A DNA stretch of 64,000 bases from Syntrophaceae bacterium UBA6109 (lineage in GTDB: Bacteria; Desulfobacterota; Syntrophia; Syntrophales; UBA6109), in the NCBI GenBank assembly GCA_002428445.1, contig DIWJ01000023.1, forward strand, positions 54,642 to 118,641. Direction: 5' to 3'. The notes under the pieces were generated by a model that did no database searches, had not been told where the DNA came from, and saw nothing but the letters and a program-made list of their open reading frames with translations. Both the position numbers and the translations under genes were made by a program. This document shows, piece after piece, positions 41,700 to 51,068 of this stretch. Positions within the stretch are counted from its first letter, which is position 1, and each line of letters opens with the position of its first letter.

Positions 41700-41879
41700 A
41701 TGAGATCGAGCACGAAGGACCAGGTGGAAGGCAAGTTTCATAAAGCAAAGGGCAAGCTCAAGGAGATCGCGGGGGAGCTGAGCGACAATCCAGAGCTGGA
41801 AGCTGAAGGCACCGCTGAAAAGATAGCCGGCAAAGTGCAGGAAAAGATCGACCAGGTCAAGAGAGTTTGGGGGAAGTAG
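41700..41879 (+). CDS. CsbD-family stress protein
   Basis: The 59-residue protein reads MRSSTKDQVEGKFHKAKGKL and has EIAGELSDNPELEAEG, the CsbD signature. CsbD proteins are abundant small cytoplasmic proteins of general stress responses in Bacillus and widespread in proteobacteria. GGAAAGGAAG precedes the ATG. It lies 149 nt after the ABM-like gene and may share cassette E. Confidence 0.85.
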   Translation: MRSSTKDQVEGKFHKAKGKLKEIAGELSDNPELEAEGTAEKIAGKVQEKIDQVKRVWGK

Positions 41880-42015
41880 TGAGGGCCTGCAGATCATGAA
41901 CGGCGTTTCTTTGGCGGGCCCGGTTTCGCAACCCGGGCAGTTCCACGAATCCGGAAATTGCAGTCCGCGGAAATGAAAGATGAACCTTACAACTGAAGGA
42001 TGAAGGAGACCTCGT

Positions 42016-43242
42016 ATGAGAAGAATCGGATATGGATTGATTTTTTTGCTGATGTCTTGTGCGCTGATTGCCGGCTGCGCGACATTCAAGCCCGTGGACC
42101 TCAACCCAAAGATTGCATCAGGGCAATTGGTTCAGAAGATGGAGAATTTCGTCGTCCTGTTTGACAGATCTTCTTCCATGGGCGAGTCGCACGTTAAGTC
42201 GACGGTCAATGCGAAACCTCAGGATCCGCTCGATGTAGCGACGCGCCTGATCCACGGGAAACATGCTGTAAAGAACATGATCGCGGCGTTTCCGGAAATC
42301 AGGCTGAACGCCGGGCTCAGGACCTTCTGGTCCGATGAAACGAAGCTGATTTACGGAATGAAGCCCCTTGCCAAGAAGGATTACACGAAGGCAATAGACT
42401 CCATCGAAAATGTCCACCATAGAACTCCTATGGGAAAAGCGATTACGGCGGCAGGCAGCGATCTCAAGGGGGCGAAGGGTAATTCGGCCATTATCATTGT
42501 CAGCGATTTTTCTGAAACTCCGTCCATAGACGACATCAGGGCCGGAACCGTCATCGAGGCCATAACCAAAGTGAATGCAGATTACGGCGACAAGCTCTGC
42601 GTTTACGCCATTCAGGTGGGATATACCGCCGACGGGAAAGAACTTTCAGAACAGATCGTGCAGAACGTTGAAGGCGGATATACCGTGAATGCCGATAGAC
42701 TGGCAACCCCGGCAGCCATGGCCGCTTTTGTGGAAAAAGTAATCACCGGAGATTGTTCACGCTATAAGCAGCTGGCTGAAAAACCAAAGGAGCCGGTCGT
42801 GATCGCCGCATCCGAGCCGCAGGTTGAGGAGAAGGTGGTTGCCGCGGTGGAGGCGACGAAGGCAAAGCCTGAAGCAATCGTGATTGTCCTTGCCTTTGAG
42901 GACGTACATTTTGATTTCGATAAGTCGACCGTTAAGCCGGAAGCGCAGACGATCCTGAAAAGGAATATCCAGCTTCTGAAAGATAACCCCAAAGCCAAGA
43001 TCCGCATTGCAGGATATACCTCCGCTTCGGGCACGGCCGCTTACAATCAGAAGTTGAGCGAAAGAAGGGCAACGGCGGTCCAGGAATACCTTGTTAGCGA
43101 AGGGATCATAACGCGGGACAGGCTTTCCACGATCGGCTACGGCGAGACAAACCCGGCAATGTATGAAGCAGCGCCGAAAGAGATTTACTCAAAAGCGGCA
43201 AAGTCAAACATGAGGGTTCTTTTTGAAATCATCGTGCAATAG
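42016..43242 (+). CDS. Lipoprotein with VWA domain and OmpA domain
   Basis: The 408-residue product has a lipobox (ALIAGCATF), a von Willebrand A domain (residues about 35-240) with the MIDAS motif DRSSSM (DxSxS) and IIVSDFSETP, a short charged linker, and a C-terminal OmpA peptidoglycan-binding domain. The OmpA part is nearly identical to that of the barrel protein at 33961-35079. It probably bridges a partner protein and the cell wall on the periplasmic side. A hairpin with GCCCGG/CCGGGC lies just upstream (about 41919-41939). Confidence 0.85.
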   Translation: MRRIGYGLIFLLMSCALIAGCATFKPVDLNPKIASGQLVQKMENFVVLFDRSSSMGESHVKSTVNAKPQDPLDVATRLIHGKHAVKNMIAAFPEIRLNAGLRTFWSDETKLIYGMKPLAKKDYTKAIDSIENVHHRTPMGKAITAAGSDLKGAKGNSAIIIVSDFSETPSIDDIRAGTVIEAITKVNADYGDKLCVYAIQVGYTADGKELSEQIVQNVEGGYTVNADRLATPAAMAAFVEKVITGDCSRYKQLAEKPKEPVVIAASEPQVEEKVVAAVEATKAKPEAIVIVLAFEDVHFDFDKSTVKPEAQTILKRNIQLLKDNPKAKIRIAGYTSASGTAAYNQKLSERRATAVQEYLVSEGIITRDRLSTIGYGETNPAMYEAAPKEIYSKAAKSNMRVLFEIIVQ

Positions 43243-43357
43243 GGCACGAAGGCAAGGGTTCGGACAGGTATTTTGCAGTGATTCGAACCCTTGCCGTTGA
43301 AAAAGATGACCCGGAAAAGGCTGCGGCAGTTCAAGGCTGGTCTACCGCAACAGAAGG

Positions 43358-43397
43358 AAAGACAGGCTGTTTTTTATCACTCAGCCTGTCTTTTTTT
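43358..43397 (+). terminator. Rho-independent terminator
   Basis: AAAGACAGGCTG (43358-43369) pairs with CAGCCTGTCTTT (43382-43393), followed by TTTT. It terminates the VWA-OmpA transcript and shares its stem sequence with the terminator at 33809-33852. Confidence 0.85.
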
Positions 43398-43464
43398 GCC
43401 TCTCTGCAAAATGGCAAGACTCTGACGCAACTTGTGGTACAATTTTTCGGGACAGGGTAACGAT

Positions 43465-44118
43465 ATGCCGATCAAGGTGATTATTGTCGATGATCATGCC
43501 GTCATTCGCGAAGGATTGGAGATGCTGCTGCAAAGCGATCCGGACATCACGGTTATAGCGACCTGCTCAACGGGAATCGATGCCGTATCGGAGATACGCA
43601 AGCGCAAACCGGATGTTGTTGTCATGGATATATCCATGCCGGACATGGATGGCATCGAGGCAACGCGGCATCTTGCCGAGTTGAAACTATCGGCAAAGGT
43701 AATCATCCTTTCCATGCACGGCTCAACAGAATACGTGCAGAGGGCGCTTCAAGCCGGCGCCGTAGGCTACCTTCTCAAGCAGTCCGCCGGCATGGAGGTT
43801 ATCAAGGCGGTCAAAGCCGTCGGCGCAGGCAAACGTTACCTGAGTGAGAAGATTGCCGATATCATGTTTGATCATTATGTCGATAGAATGAAACCTGCCT
43901 GGCAGGAACAGCCGCTGGAGAAACTGAGCCAGCGCGAGCGCGACGTGCTGAAATTGATTGTGGAAGGACGATCCAATCAGGAAATTGCCGAAATGCTCAA
44001 TATTTCAAAAAAGACCGCTGAAACCTATAAAGTCCGCATCATGCGTAAACTGGACATTCATGATCTGCCGTCACTGGTCAAGTTTGCGATTCAGCAAGGA
44101 TTGACGTCCATCGAATAG
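43465..44118 (+). CDS. NarL/FixJ-family response regulator
   Basis: The 217-residue protein has a receiver domain (VIIVDDHAVIREG, phosphoacceptor Asp in VVMDISMPDMDG, Lys in YLLKQS) and a LuxR-type helix-turn-helix (LSQRERDVLKLIVEGRSNQE, KTAETYKVRIMRKL). The histidine kinase at 45733-46890 has the matching HisKA_3 type and is the likely partner. It lacks an AAA domain, so it cannot be the sigma-54 activator of the cassettes. Confidence 0.9.
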   Translation: MPIKVIIVDDHAVIREGLEMLLQSDPDITVIATCSTGIDAVSEIRKRKPDVVVMDISMPDMDGIEATRHLAELKLSAKVIILSMHGSTEYVQRALQAGAVGYLLKQSAGMEVIKAVKAVGAGKRYLSEKIADIMFDHYVDRMKPAWQEQPLEKLSQRERDVLKLIVEGRSNQEIAEMLNISKKTAETYKVRIMRKLDIHDLPSLVKFAIQQGLTSIE

Positions 44119-44429
44119 AACCGTCTGCACGGAAGAAAGCGGGCCTGCTCCTACCCCCGGAGAACCCGCCGACCATTCAAGCCATCTTTCGCTGTTCCCC
44201 CATCCAATCAAAGAACATCGGCGGCACTCCCCTCAACTGCCTACTCCTGCATCATTCCAATAAGCTGCAATGCTGGTTCTTCGGATGCGACGGCTGCAAG
44301 TCAAAACATCCCTTCATGATTTGTCAAACATCCTGACACGGTTTGTCAAGATATCCCGGCAGACAGGACCATTCGGAAACAATAGATTCACGCTGCGGGA
44401 AGATCATATTTTCTTCGAGTGGGGCGGAT
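44119..44429. promoter_or_regulatory. Leader of the single-domain regulator gene with three direct repeats
   Basis: Three copies of GTCAAxA(C/T)ATCC occur at 44299-44310, 44322-44332 and 44344-44355, spaced 23 and 22 bp, i.e. two helical turns. They lie 75-130 nt before the GTG of the downstream gene and may be binding sites for a regulator, possibly the neighbouring NarL-type protein. The rest of this 311-nt gap shows no gene. Confidence 0.45.
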
Positions 44430-44828
44430 GTGTCCAAAACCATTTTCATCGTCGATGACAACAGGGTCCTAGGCAGACTTATTCAGGATTGGCTGGAAAT
44501 CGTCTTCCCGGATTGCACCGTGACAGCGGTTGCATCCGGTGTGGATGCCATGGAATTTTTCGCAAACGACCAACCGGGAATTGTGATTATGGACATCAAT
44601 ATGGCGGGAATGACCGGGATGGAAGCCGCCCGGCAACTGAAGAATGAACATCCCCGGACGAAGGTCATTTTTCTTTCAATGTTTGATGATGACGTTCATC
44701 GGTGCGCCGCTCTCTCCATAGGAGCAAGCGGATATGTCGCGAAGTCAAAAATTCATATCGACCTTATCCCCCTGCTGAAGAAACTGATCGGCGGTGAAGT
44801 GTGTGAAACGAAGCCTGCAATACCCTGA
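44430..44828 (+). CDS. Single-domain response regulator
   Basis: The 132-residue protein is a receiver domain only: TIFIVDDNRVLGRLIQDW, phosphoacceptor Asp in GIVIMDINMAGMTG and Lys in GYVAKSK. No output domain follows. Translation starts at GTG (44430) with GGGGCGG upstream. It could be a phosphate sink or partner for the nearby kinase. It overlaps a longer frame of the next gene but not its likely start. Confidence 0.8.
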   Translation: MSKTIFIVDDNRVLGRLIQDWLEIVFPDCTVTAVASGVDAMEFFANDQPGIVIMDINMAGMTGMEAARQLKNEHPRTKVIFLSMFDDDVHRCAALSIGASGYVAKSKIHIDLIPLLKKLIGGEVCETKPAIP

Positions 44829-44898
44829 TACGCCGCTCTTTTGGCATCTTATTCAGGTATTGATCCGCCCTCAAATCATTACAGGGGAGCAGACGGTC

Positions 44899-45594
44899 AT
44901 GTTCAAAGGCATGCTATGCAGTTCAAAAAAAATGGCCGGGTACACTGTACTCGTCATATTGCTCGCCGTCTTATCGGCACCAAGTTCGGCAAATGCCGCT
45001 GACGATTCCTTTGAATTGAAACCTGTTTTAAAATTTGCCGGCGGTATTGTGTCGGCCTTTATGATCCACGAGGGCGCACATGCGCTTGTTGCCGGCGTGA
45101 CGGGCACATCGATGGACTGGAAGGTCGGTGACGTAAATCAGCCTATCCAATTTACAGAACACTCCACGAGTATCAGCAAGGGCTTTGCCATTAATTCTGC
45201 CGGGTTATTGGCACAGGCGGGTTGCTCTGAATTTATTCTGTTCAACGATAAGATCGACAAGAACGATAGTTTTGTCCGCGGTATGATGCTCTGGAATCTC
45301 CTCAACCCCCTTGCCTATGCCGCCGACTACTGGTTCATTGGAAGAACAAACAGTATCAACGGGAAGACCTTCAAAGGGGATCTCAGCGGCGTTGAATTCC
45401 ATTCCGGCAAGAGAACAGCGGATATCTTTGCCGCCACCATGGTTACCCTTGCGACCTTTGAAGCATATCGGTATGTGAAGACCCAGTCATGGGCGCCTGA
45501 ATGGCTGAAGGACAAGGGAGAGCCGGAGCATTTCAGCTTGGCACCTCTGCCGTCTGGCGGAGCATTGCTTTCCTATACCGTCAGGTTTCAATAA
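44899..45594 (+). CDS. Exported membrane-associated protein with HEGAH motif
   Basis: The 231-residue product has a signal peptide (cleaved after ANAA), then KFAGGIVSAFMIHEGAHALV, where HEGAH fits the HExxH zinc-protease motif inside a hydrophobic helix, as in M50-type site-2 proteases. Later hydrophobic stretches (MMLWNLLNPLAYAADYWF) could include the second metal ligand region. GGGAG lies about 9 nt before the ATG. A non-enzymatic role is possible because no clear second zinc-ligand motif is seen. Confidence 0.55.
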   Translation: MFKGMLCSSKKMAGYTVLVILLAVLSAPSSANAADDSFELKPVLKFAGGIVSAFMIHEGAHALVAGVTGTSMDWKVGDVNQPIQFTEHSTSISKGFAINSAGLLAQAGCSEFILFNDKIDKNDSFVRGMMLWNLLNPLAYAADYWFIGRTNSINGKTFKGDLSGVEFHSGKRTADIFAATMVTLATFEAYRYVKTQSWAPEWLKDKGEPEHFSLAPLPSGGALLSYTVRFQ

Positions 45595-45732
45595 CCTTGT
45601 TTGTGCAATCTCAGGGCTCGGAGCAGGAAAACAGGAATACAGCCCCGGCGTCATCGGATCGATCCATACGGATATTTCGTGATCCACCTTCCAATAATCT
45701 GCGTCCTTTTCCCGCTCCGGAATTCTGCCGGC

Positions 45733-46890
45733 CTATTGTACCGGTACCTCAAGGATAACCTTCGTGCCCTTGCCCGGCACCGATCTGACAGCCAGGCTGC
45801 CTTCAATAGATTCCGCCCTTTCCTGCATGATATCCAGCCCCAGGCATGATCTGCCGCCGACATTGCTTTTCTCCCCGGTGTCAAATCCCTTGCCATAGTC
45901 GGTTATTGTGAATCGCAGCGTTTTTCCTTTGCCCACAGACAGCTCCACGCGCGATGTCCCCGCATGCTTGATGGCATTGTTCACCGCTTCCTGAATGATC
46001 CTGAAGATGATGGTTTCCGTCTGCAGGGGCAGTCTGTTCTCAAATTCCTCGCCGGAGATAATGACATCCACGCCTGTCCGCAGCTTGCACTGCTGACCAT
46101 ACCATTTCAGTGCGGCAAAAATGCCGAACTTGTCAAGGACCGTCGGGCGAAGATCCGATATGATCGTATGCAGCTGATCCCCCAACCTCTCCACGATGCC
46201 CAGCGCATCGGCAAGTCTCGATCCAGCCTTTCCCTTGGCCTGTCCGTTCAACTGAAGGATCGCCAGGTTCAGGCTCAGATTCAGGGCGGTCAGATTTTGG
46301 CCAAAATCGTCATGGAGTATTGCCGCGAGGTCCTTCTTCTCGGCCTCTTCCATTTCCGCCAGTCTTCTATGGAGTTCCTTTATCTTCCTGTATGATTCCC
46401 GCAGGACGCCCTCTGCCTGTTTGCGCGCGGTGATGTCACGGATGTTGCACTGGATCACCCTGCTATGGTCCACGAGGTAGACATTGCTCACGAACTCCAC
46501 GGCGATGGCCTGCCCTGCGCTCGTTTCCAGAGGCAAATCTTCATAACGGATGTATTCGTTGTTCTGCAGGACGGCAAAAGCCTCCTTGGACGCCGCCATG
46601 TCTTTGAATATGCCAAGTTCCCAAATATGTTTCCCGTACAGTGCCTCGTAAGAATAACCGAGCAAATGCAGCAGGAATGGATTTACATCGACTACCTTGC
46701 CCGTATCGGCGTCAAGAATCAGGATGCCATCCTTGGCTGATTCAAAGAGCCGTCGGTAGCGCTTCTCGGAAGCTTGCAGCGCCTTCCCGGACCTCTCGTT
46801 TTCCAGCAACGCTTCCTCCAGCAGCGCGACTCGCCTGTTCAGTTCGCTGTTGACAACGCGAATTTTGTCTTCGACATTTGCGTTCGACAT
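45733..46890 (-). CDS. Soluble PAS-domain histidine kinase (NarX-like HisKA_3)
   Basis: The 385-residue protein has an N-terminal coiled coil, a PAS domain (YRRLFESAKDGILILDADTG to about residue 165), a HisKA_3 dimerisation helix with the phosphorylated histidine in LAAILHDDFGQNLTAL and a C-terminal HATPase (EAVNNAIKHAGTS, ITDYGKGFD). No membrane segment is seen, so it senses a cytoplasmic cue. It starts 15 nt after the gspN stop, so it may be read through from the T2SS operon. Likely partner: the NarL-type regulator at 43465. Confidence 0.85.
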   Translation of the reverse strand: MSNANVEDKIRVVNSELNRRVALLEEALLENERSGKALQASEKRYRRLFESAKDGILILDADTGKVVDVNPFLLHLLGYSYEALYGKHIWELGIFKDMAASKEAFAVLQNNEYIRYEDLPLETSAGQAIAVEFVSNVYLVDHSRVIQCNIRDITARKQAEGVLRESYRKIKELHRRLAEMEEAEKKDLAAILHDDFGQNLTALNLSLNLAILQLNGQAKGKAGSRLADALGIVERLGDQLHTIISDLRPTVLDKFGIFAALKWYGQQCKLRTGVDVIISGEEFENRLPLQTETIIFRIIQEAVNNAIKHAGTSRVELSVGKGKTLRFTITDYGKGFDTGEKSNVGGRSCLGLDIMQERAESIEGSLAVRSVPGKGTKVILEVPVQ

Positions 46891-46905
46891 GGTCGTAACC
46901 TCAAT

Positions 46906-47874
46906 TCATTTGCCTCCGGCTGTTTCAGTTGTCTGGAGTATGCCGTGCCCGCGTTGTCCGCGTCCTGGATCGGCATGGGAAAAGGGTACGACGTAGTACC
47001 CCGGCGATACCTGATAACGTTCAAGGAGGAGCTGCAGCAGGGGATGCTGCGAAAACGATGCATCGGCCATGACTTCGGCGCGTCCATCGAAACTGCCGTC
47101 CCTGATCTCTCCCTTCACGCGGGCATATATCCCCGGCCCCTCCAGAGCCAGGGAATTCACTGTGATCGTGGTCCCCAGAGTGACCAGACCCTTTACCCCG
47201 TGAAAGAAATTCAGGGGAACCGCGTTGTTTCCGGCGAAAAAGCTCTTCAGCCTGGCTTTGTCGATGGAAAAGGCCATTTCTCCCCGGGACTCCTTCCAGA
47301 GGAAATCGAATGCAAGGCTCCCCTCTCCGTAGATACCCGATTGCGCAAGAATCGGCAGGCTGCCGACATCGATATCTTCGCCGTGCACTGTTGCCGTCAC
47401 CGCTCCGCGCTCCCTGCCGGCGGCCCCGCGCATCCGGCCCTGCCCTATCTGGCCACTGAAATTGAACCGGGGATTCAGCTTCACAAGAGAAAGCATGTCC
47501 GGAGTAATATCCAGATTCTGCACGACGACGAACGCCGGTCCATCCTCGCGTCCCTCACGCGGGACGGAAAGAGGCGGTTGGTTGTCGATTGACGTGCGTT
47601 TGCTTACGGAGACGCGCTCGACGTGGAGGGTGCAAAAGAACCCTTTCCTGAATCCCGTCAGTTCAACGGCAATACCCCGGCCCGCCAGGGATCTCTGCAG
47701 CCAGCCGGCCAGAAACGATGCCGGCACGGCGAAGGACCACAGTCCCCACAGACAAAAAAACAGGATGACAATTGCGATGGCGCTTTTCCTGATACGAAAT
47801 CCTCCCTGGATCGTCCCCTGCCCTGCGGGAACTCTCTTGACGGCAGCGCAGGGCGGCCGTACGGCGCGAATCAA
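46906..47874 (-). CDS. gspN: Type II secretion protein GspN
   Basis: The 322-residue protein has one N-terminal membrane helix (SAIAIVILFFCLWGLWSF) followed by a periplasmic beta-rich region with ISVSK- and GVKG-type AsmA-like strands, fitting GspN. GspN is an accessory inner-membrane subunit present in some T2SS, common in deltaproteobacteria. It overlaps gspM by 4 nt and is the last gsp gene. Confidence 0.75.
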   Translation of the reverse strand: MIRAVRPPCAAVKRVPAGQGTIQGGFRIRKSAIAIVILFFCLWGLWSFAVPASFLAGWLQRSLAGRGIAVELTGFRKGFFCTLHVERVSVSKRTSIDNQPPLSVPREGREDGPAFVVVQNLDITPDMLSLVKLNPRFNFSGQIGQGRMRGAAGRERGAVTATVHGEDIDVGSLPILAQSGIYGEGSLAFDFLWKESRGEMAFSIDKARLKSFFAGNNAVPLNFFHGVKGLVTLGTTITVNSLALEGPGIYARVKGEIRDGSFDGRAEVMADASFSQHPLLQLLLERYQVSPGYYVVPFSHADPGRGQRGHGILQTTETAGGK

Positions 47875-48428
47875 GACGCCGTCGCCGGCAAGAAGAGCGA
47901 GACCGTCATGGTGACGTCGAGAAGCTCGGGTTTCTCAAACGATTTTTTGATGACGACGGTCTTCATGGCCAGAATCATGGGCGCGTTTTCGATTTGATGA
48001 ATCAGCTGAACCGTCTCGTTGATCGTGAGCTTCTCGACCTGGATCTCCGCGGTCTCTTCACTCATCTGGGTTTGGGTCTTCCGTGTTCCCGTTCCTTTTA
48101 TCGATTTCACTTTTCCCGCCATGCCAAGCGCCCGCGAAATATCCCCTATGGCCTGGGCAACGCTCGCGGTCTTTGTGAGCATCTTCTTCCGTTCGATTGC
48201 AGAAATGCTCTCCTTCAAGGATCGATATTCGCCGGCCAGTGCGGAAAATTCGTTATACTTTTTTCGGAGCGTCGACAGATCGCGTTCCGTTGACTGCTCC
48301 CACAGGAGGTTGGGAAGAAGCAGGATATAGAGTCCCGCCAGCGCAAGCACAATCAGAGCATTGCGTCGGACGACAGGGTCCCGCCGATACCTGCGCAGGA
48401 GAGTTGGGAATAGGTCGAATTTCATCAT
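47871..48428 (-). CDS. gspM: Type II secretion protein GspM
   Basis: The 185-residue bitopic protein has a short cytoplasmic N-terminus, one membrane helix (ALIVLALAGLYILLLPNLLW), a coiled coil and a C-terminal ferredoxin-like domain. GspM binds GspL in the inner-membrane platform. The start overlaps the gspL stop. Confidence 0.75.
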   Translation of the reverse strand: MMKFDLFPTLLRRYRRDPVVRRNALIVLALAGLYILLLPNLLWEQSTERDLSTLRKKYNEFSALAGEYRSLKESISAIERKKMLTKTASVAQAIGDISRALGMAGKVKSIKGTGTRKTQTQMSEETAEIQVEKLTINETVQLIHQIENAPMILAMKTVVIKKSFEKPELLDVTMTVSLFLPATAS

Positions 48429-49543
48429 ATTGGATCCTTGGCAATCACGGTAAACAAGACTTTCCCCCGTCCCGCCGGTTTGATGTCGGAAATGGCTACG
48501 CCCGTGAGAAAGCCGGAGATCCCTTTCTGTACCTTCGCCAGATCATCCATGGAACGCGCCTCGGCCTTCATTTTAATCAGGCCCTTCTCCAGGGAAATAT
48601 CCGTGTAGACGACGCTTGCTTCCATCCTGCGGGATAATCCCAGCAGCAGGCGGAGCGGCGCTACGCCGGACAGGAGATTCACCGTTTCTCTGCCTTCCTT
48701 GATGTGCGATTTCAGCTGGTATAACTCATCGATCGTCTTCTTCTCACCCGGGAAGAGACTGACGTAGGAAAGGCGCATCTGCCTGGCGATGGCCGCCGAT
48801 TCTTTTTTTGTCATCAGCGCCTGAAACAGGATACTCGCATGAACGATCAATACCAGCAGGAACGCAAGGACGACCGTTATCCGCAGCGCCTTCCCCGTCT
48901 TTGCGGCGTCCTTCGTGTAGATTAATGGTCCCTTCCGGAGATTGAGCGTGGGCTCTGCAATCTCCCGCCCGGCGGCGCTGATGCGGCGGGCCTGATCCCA
49001 CGGTGCGGGACTGGTCAGACGCGCGCCCAGGGAATGAAAAAACTGCTCCCGCCCGGATTCATTTCCGTCTCCGGCGGGCGGCGTCAGGTCAAGGGAGGTA
49101 ACGACGCGCGGGTCGATGTTTTTCTGCTCAAGATCCCCGAGAATACGATGCAGGACCTCCGTGCCGATATAAATCACGAGAACGTCCACCGACGTATCGC
49201 TGCCGCCGAGCATGATACTGTCAAAGACAATGTCCCCGGGTCCGCCGAGCATGAGATTGGATAATTCCAGCGGGATGATTTCCGCTATCTTTTCCTTATC
49301 GGCGAAAGGGAAGCTCAAAACCCTGAAGTCCAGAAGGGCCGCAGGAACACTGACATAAAACTCGCTTACACCCTGCCGCTCTTCCGGAGATGCATGATCG
49401 TCCAGGTTTTTTTCATAGACATATCCTTCGCCCGCCTCATGAAAAAGATAGATCGCGGATTGATCGCCCCCGGGCGGTTCTGAAGCTTGCGCTTTGCCCA
49501 GGGGGCTCTGCGGATGGATGTCGATAAATCCTATCCTTTTCAT
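48425..49543 (-). CDS. gspL: Type II secretion protein GspL
   Basis: The 372-residue protein has an actin-like cytoplasmic domain (residues 1 to about 225), a membrane helix (ITVVLAFLLVLIVHASILF) and a periplasmic ferredoxin-like domain. GspL links the GspE ATPase to the membrane platform. The position between gspK and gspM and the bitopic layout support the call more than sequence motifs. Confidence 0.8.
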   Translation of the reverse strand: MKRIGFIDIHPQSPLGKAQASEPPGGDQSAIYLFHEAGEGYVYEKNLDDHASPEERQGVSEFYVSVPAALLDFRVLSFPFADKEKIAEIIPLELSNLMLGGPGDIVFDSIMLGGSDTSVDVLVIYIGTEVLHRILGDLEQKNIDPRVVTSLDLTPPAGDGNESGREQFFHSLGARLTSPAPWDQARRISAAGREIAEPTLNLRKGPLIYTKDAAKTGKALRITVVLAFLLVLIVHASILFQALMTKKESAAIARQMRLSYVSLFPGEKKTIDELYQLKSHIKEGRETVNLLSGVAPLRLLLGLSRRMEASVVYTDISLEKGLIKMKAEARSMDDLAKVQKGISGFLTGVAISDIKPAGRGKVLFTVIAKDPI

Positions 49544-50439
49544 TACGTCTCCTGCCAGTGCCTGACCACGATGCCGCTTCCACTCGCTTCGACGACGCAG
49601 TCGATGATCCGCTTGATACGGTTTTCGGAAGCCGTGGAGATAATCCGGAAGTTCGAAGCCTTTACCGAAATCCTGCCCATGAGGAACTGCCCCAGAGCTC
49701 CTTCGAAACCCGCCACCCTGACGATGTCGCTGGTCTTTTTGAACGGTTCCAGGGAGCGAAAGCCGTCGATCCGTTCGGCCAGCTCCTGTGTCAGATCATC
49801 ATGGAGCGCCATCAATACCGTCGTGGAGGCGGTATTGATGTTGATCGTGCCCGCAGATACATGGCCCATGCCGTAGACCGTCACAAGGGGCAGCAGTTTC
49901 CTGCAGGATTCCGGATCGGCGATCAAATGCAGTTCATCCAGGCTGTCCAGATAGGCGCTCTTCGCGCCCTCTTCCGAACCGCTCAGCCGCGGCTCGCGGT
50001 CGGGGTCCATCCAGTCGGCAACCCTGTCGGCGATTTGTTCATCGAGATCCAGATTCTTGAGCAGTCTCCTGAGTGACGCGTAAGCCTGTTCGTCCAGGGT
50101 GCCATTGGGCAGAATCAGCGAGTTGAGGTTGAATTTCGCATTTTCGTCTTCAATCCTGACGACCACCTGCCCTTCGAAATTCTTCAGGATGTTGACCACG
50201 GGACTTTCCACAACGCCCGGATAGGTGTATGAGTACGCCCCGTAATTATCCGCGAGCGCCTTTGCCAGGAGGGTCACTCCCGACCGGGCGGCCAGGGAGA
50301 GGCGCTGGCCATACCCCCAGTTGGACAGGGCGGCGCCGGCCGTATAGGTCGCGCCGGCAAACTCCACCACCATCGCCGTCATGAGCGCCACAACCATCAT
50401 CACCAGCACGACCGCCATGCCCCTTTCCGAACGGTTCAT
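49543..50439 (-). CDS. gspK: Type II secretion minor pseudopilin GspK
   Basis: The 298-residue protein starts with MNRSERGMAVVLVMMVVALM, a prepilin-like leader with a GMA cleavage region and hydrophobic helix, then a large alpha domain with NLNSLILPNGTLDEQAYASL and two helix-hairpin regions (INTASTTVLMAL), typical of GspK. The ATG at 50439 overlaps the gspJ stop; a longer frame upstream is not needed. Confidence 0.85.
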   Translation of the reverse strand: MNRSERGMAVVLVMMVVALMTAMVVEFAGATYTAGAALSNWGYGQRLSLAARSGVTLLAKALADNYGAYSYTYPGVVESPVVNILKNFEGQVVVRIEDENAKFNLNSLILPNGTLDEQAYASLRRLLKNLDLDEQIADRVADWMDPDREPRLSGSEEGAKSAYLDSLDELHLIADPESCRKLLPLVTVYGMGHVSAGTININTASTTVLMALHDDLTQELAERIDGFRSLEPFKKTSDIVRVAGFEGALGQFLMGRISVKASNFRIISTASENRIKRIIDCVVEASGSGIVVRHWQET

Positions 50440-51068
50440 AAGATTCTCCCGACCATGACCTTGGCCGTTTCGAACACGGGAAACGTTGCGGCGGACGGCG
50501 CGTCTTCCCGGTTGCCTTTCATCCGCATGGTCAACGTTATTTTCACCTCGGAGGGCGCCTTCTTCGACAACGAGCTGTCCCATGTCTTCACCCAGGTATC
50601 CTGGTATTTCGCCTGCAGGGTGAAGGATTCTATGTCTTCGACGAGATCCACCCTGGTTTCTTCGGCTTCCCGGGAAAACGCCGATACCATACTCTTCGTG
50701 ATGACCAGTCGCCCGTCCCGTTCCTCAATCGCATAGTTGATTTTCGCCAGTCCCTTCATGAGCGGGGTTGTCGTCGTCATAGTCAAAGACGTTGTCTGCC
50801 GTCCATAGAAGTCCCGGTCGTCCATTTTAAAAACACAAAAGGAGTTGTCCTCGGAATAGCGGACTGCCTCGAGCTCCCTTTTGAGCGTGTCGACAAACGC
50901 GCGGGACTCCTGAAGCCTGAGCGACGATCCATCCACCTGAATCAACGCGCGGTCCGCCAGAAGAAACGCGCTGTACAGCGCCGCCAGCACCACGGACATG
51001 ATCGCGATGGCGATCAGCAGTTCAATCAGTGTAAAACCCCGTTCGCTTCTCTCCACGGCACTATCCAC
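50436..51068 (-). CDS. gspJ: Type II secretion minor pseudopilin GspJ
   Basis: The 210-residue protein has a prepilin leader with ERGFTLIELLIAIAIMSVV and a globular C-terminal part, matching GspJ in size and position. It joins GspI and GspK in the pseudopilus tip complex. Its start overlaps the end of gspI. Confidence 0.85.
   Translation of the reverse strand: MDSAVERSERGFTLIELLIAIAIMSVVLAALYSAFLLADRALIQVDGSSLRLQESRAFVDTLKRELEAVRYSEDNSFCVFKMDDRDFYGRQTTSLTMTTTTPLMKGLAKINYAIEERDGRLVITKSMVSAFSREAEETRVDLVEDIESFTLQAKYQDTWVKTWDSSLSKKAPSEVKITLTMRMKGNREDAPSAATFPVFETAKVMVGRIL

Noticed and set aside
43465..44118. The NarL-type regulator as activator of the sigma-54 cassettes
   Set aside because: It has a LuxR-type output domain and no AAA+ sigma-54 interaction domain; the activator must be encoded elsewhere.
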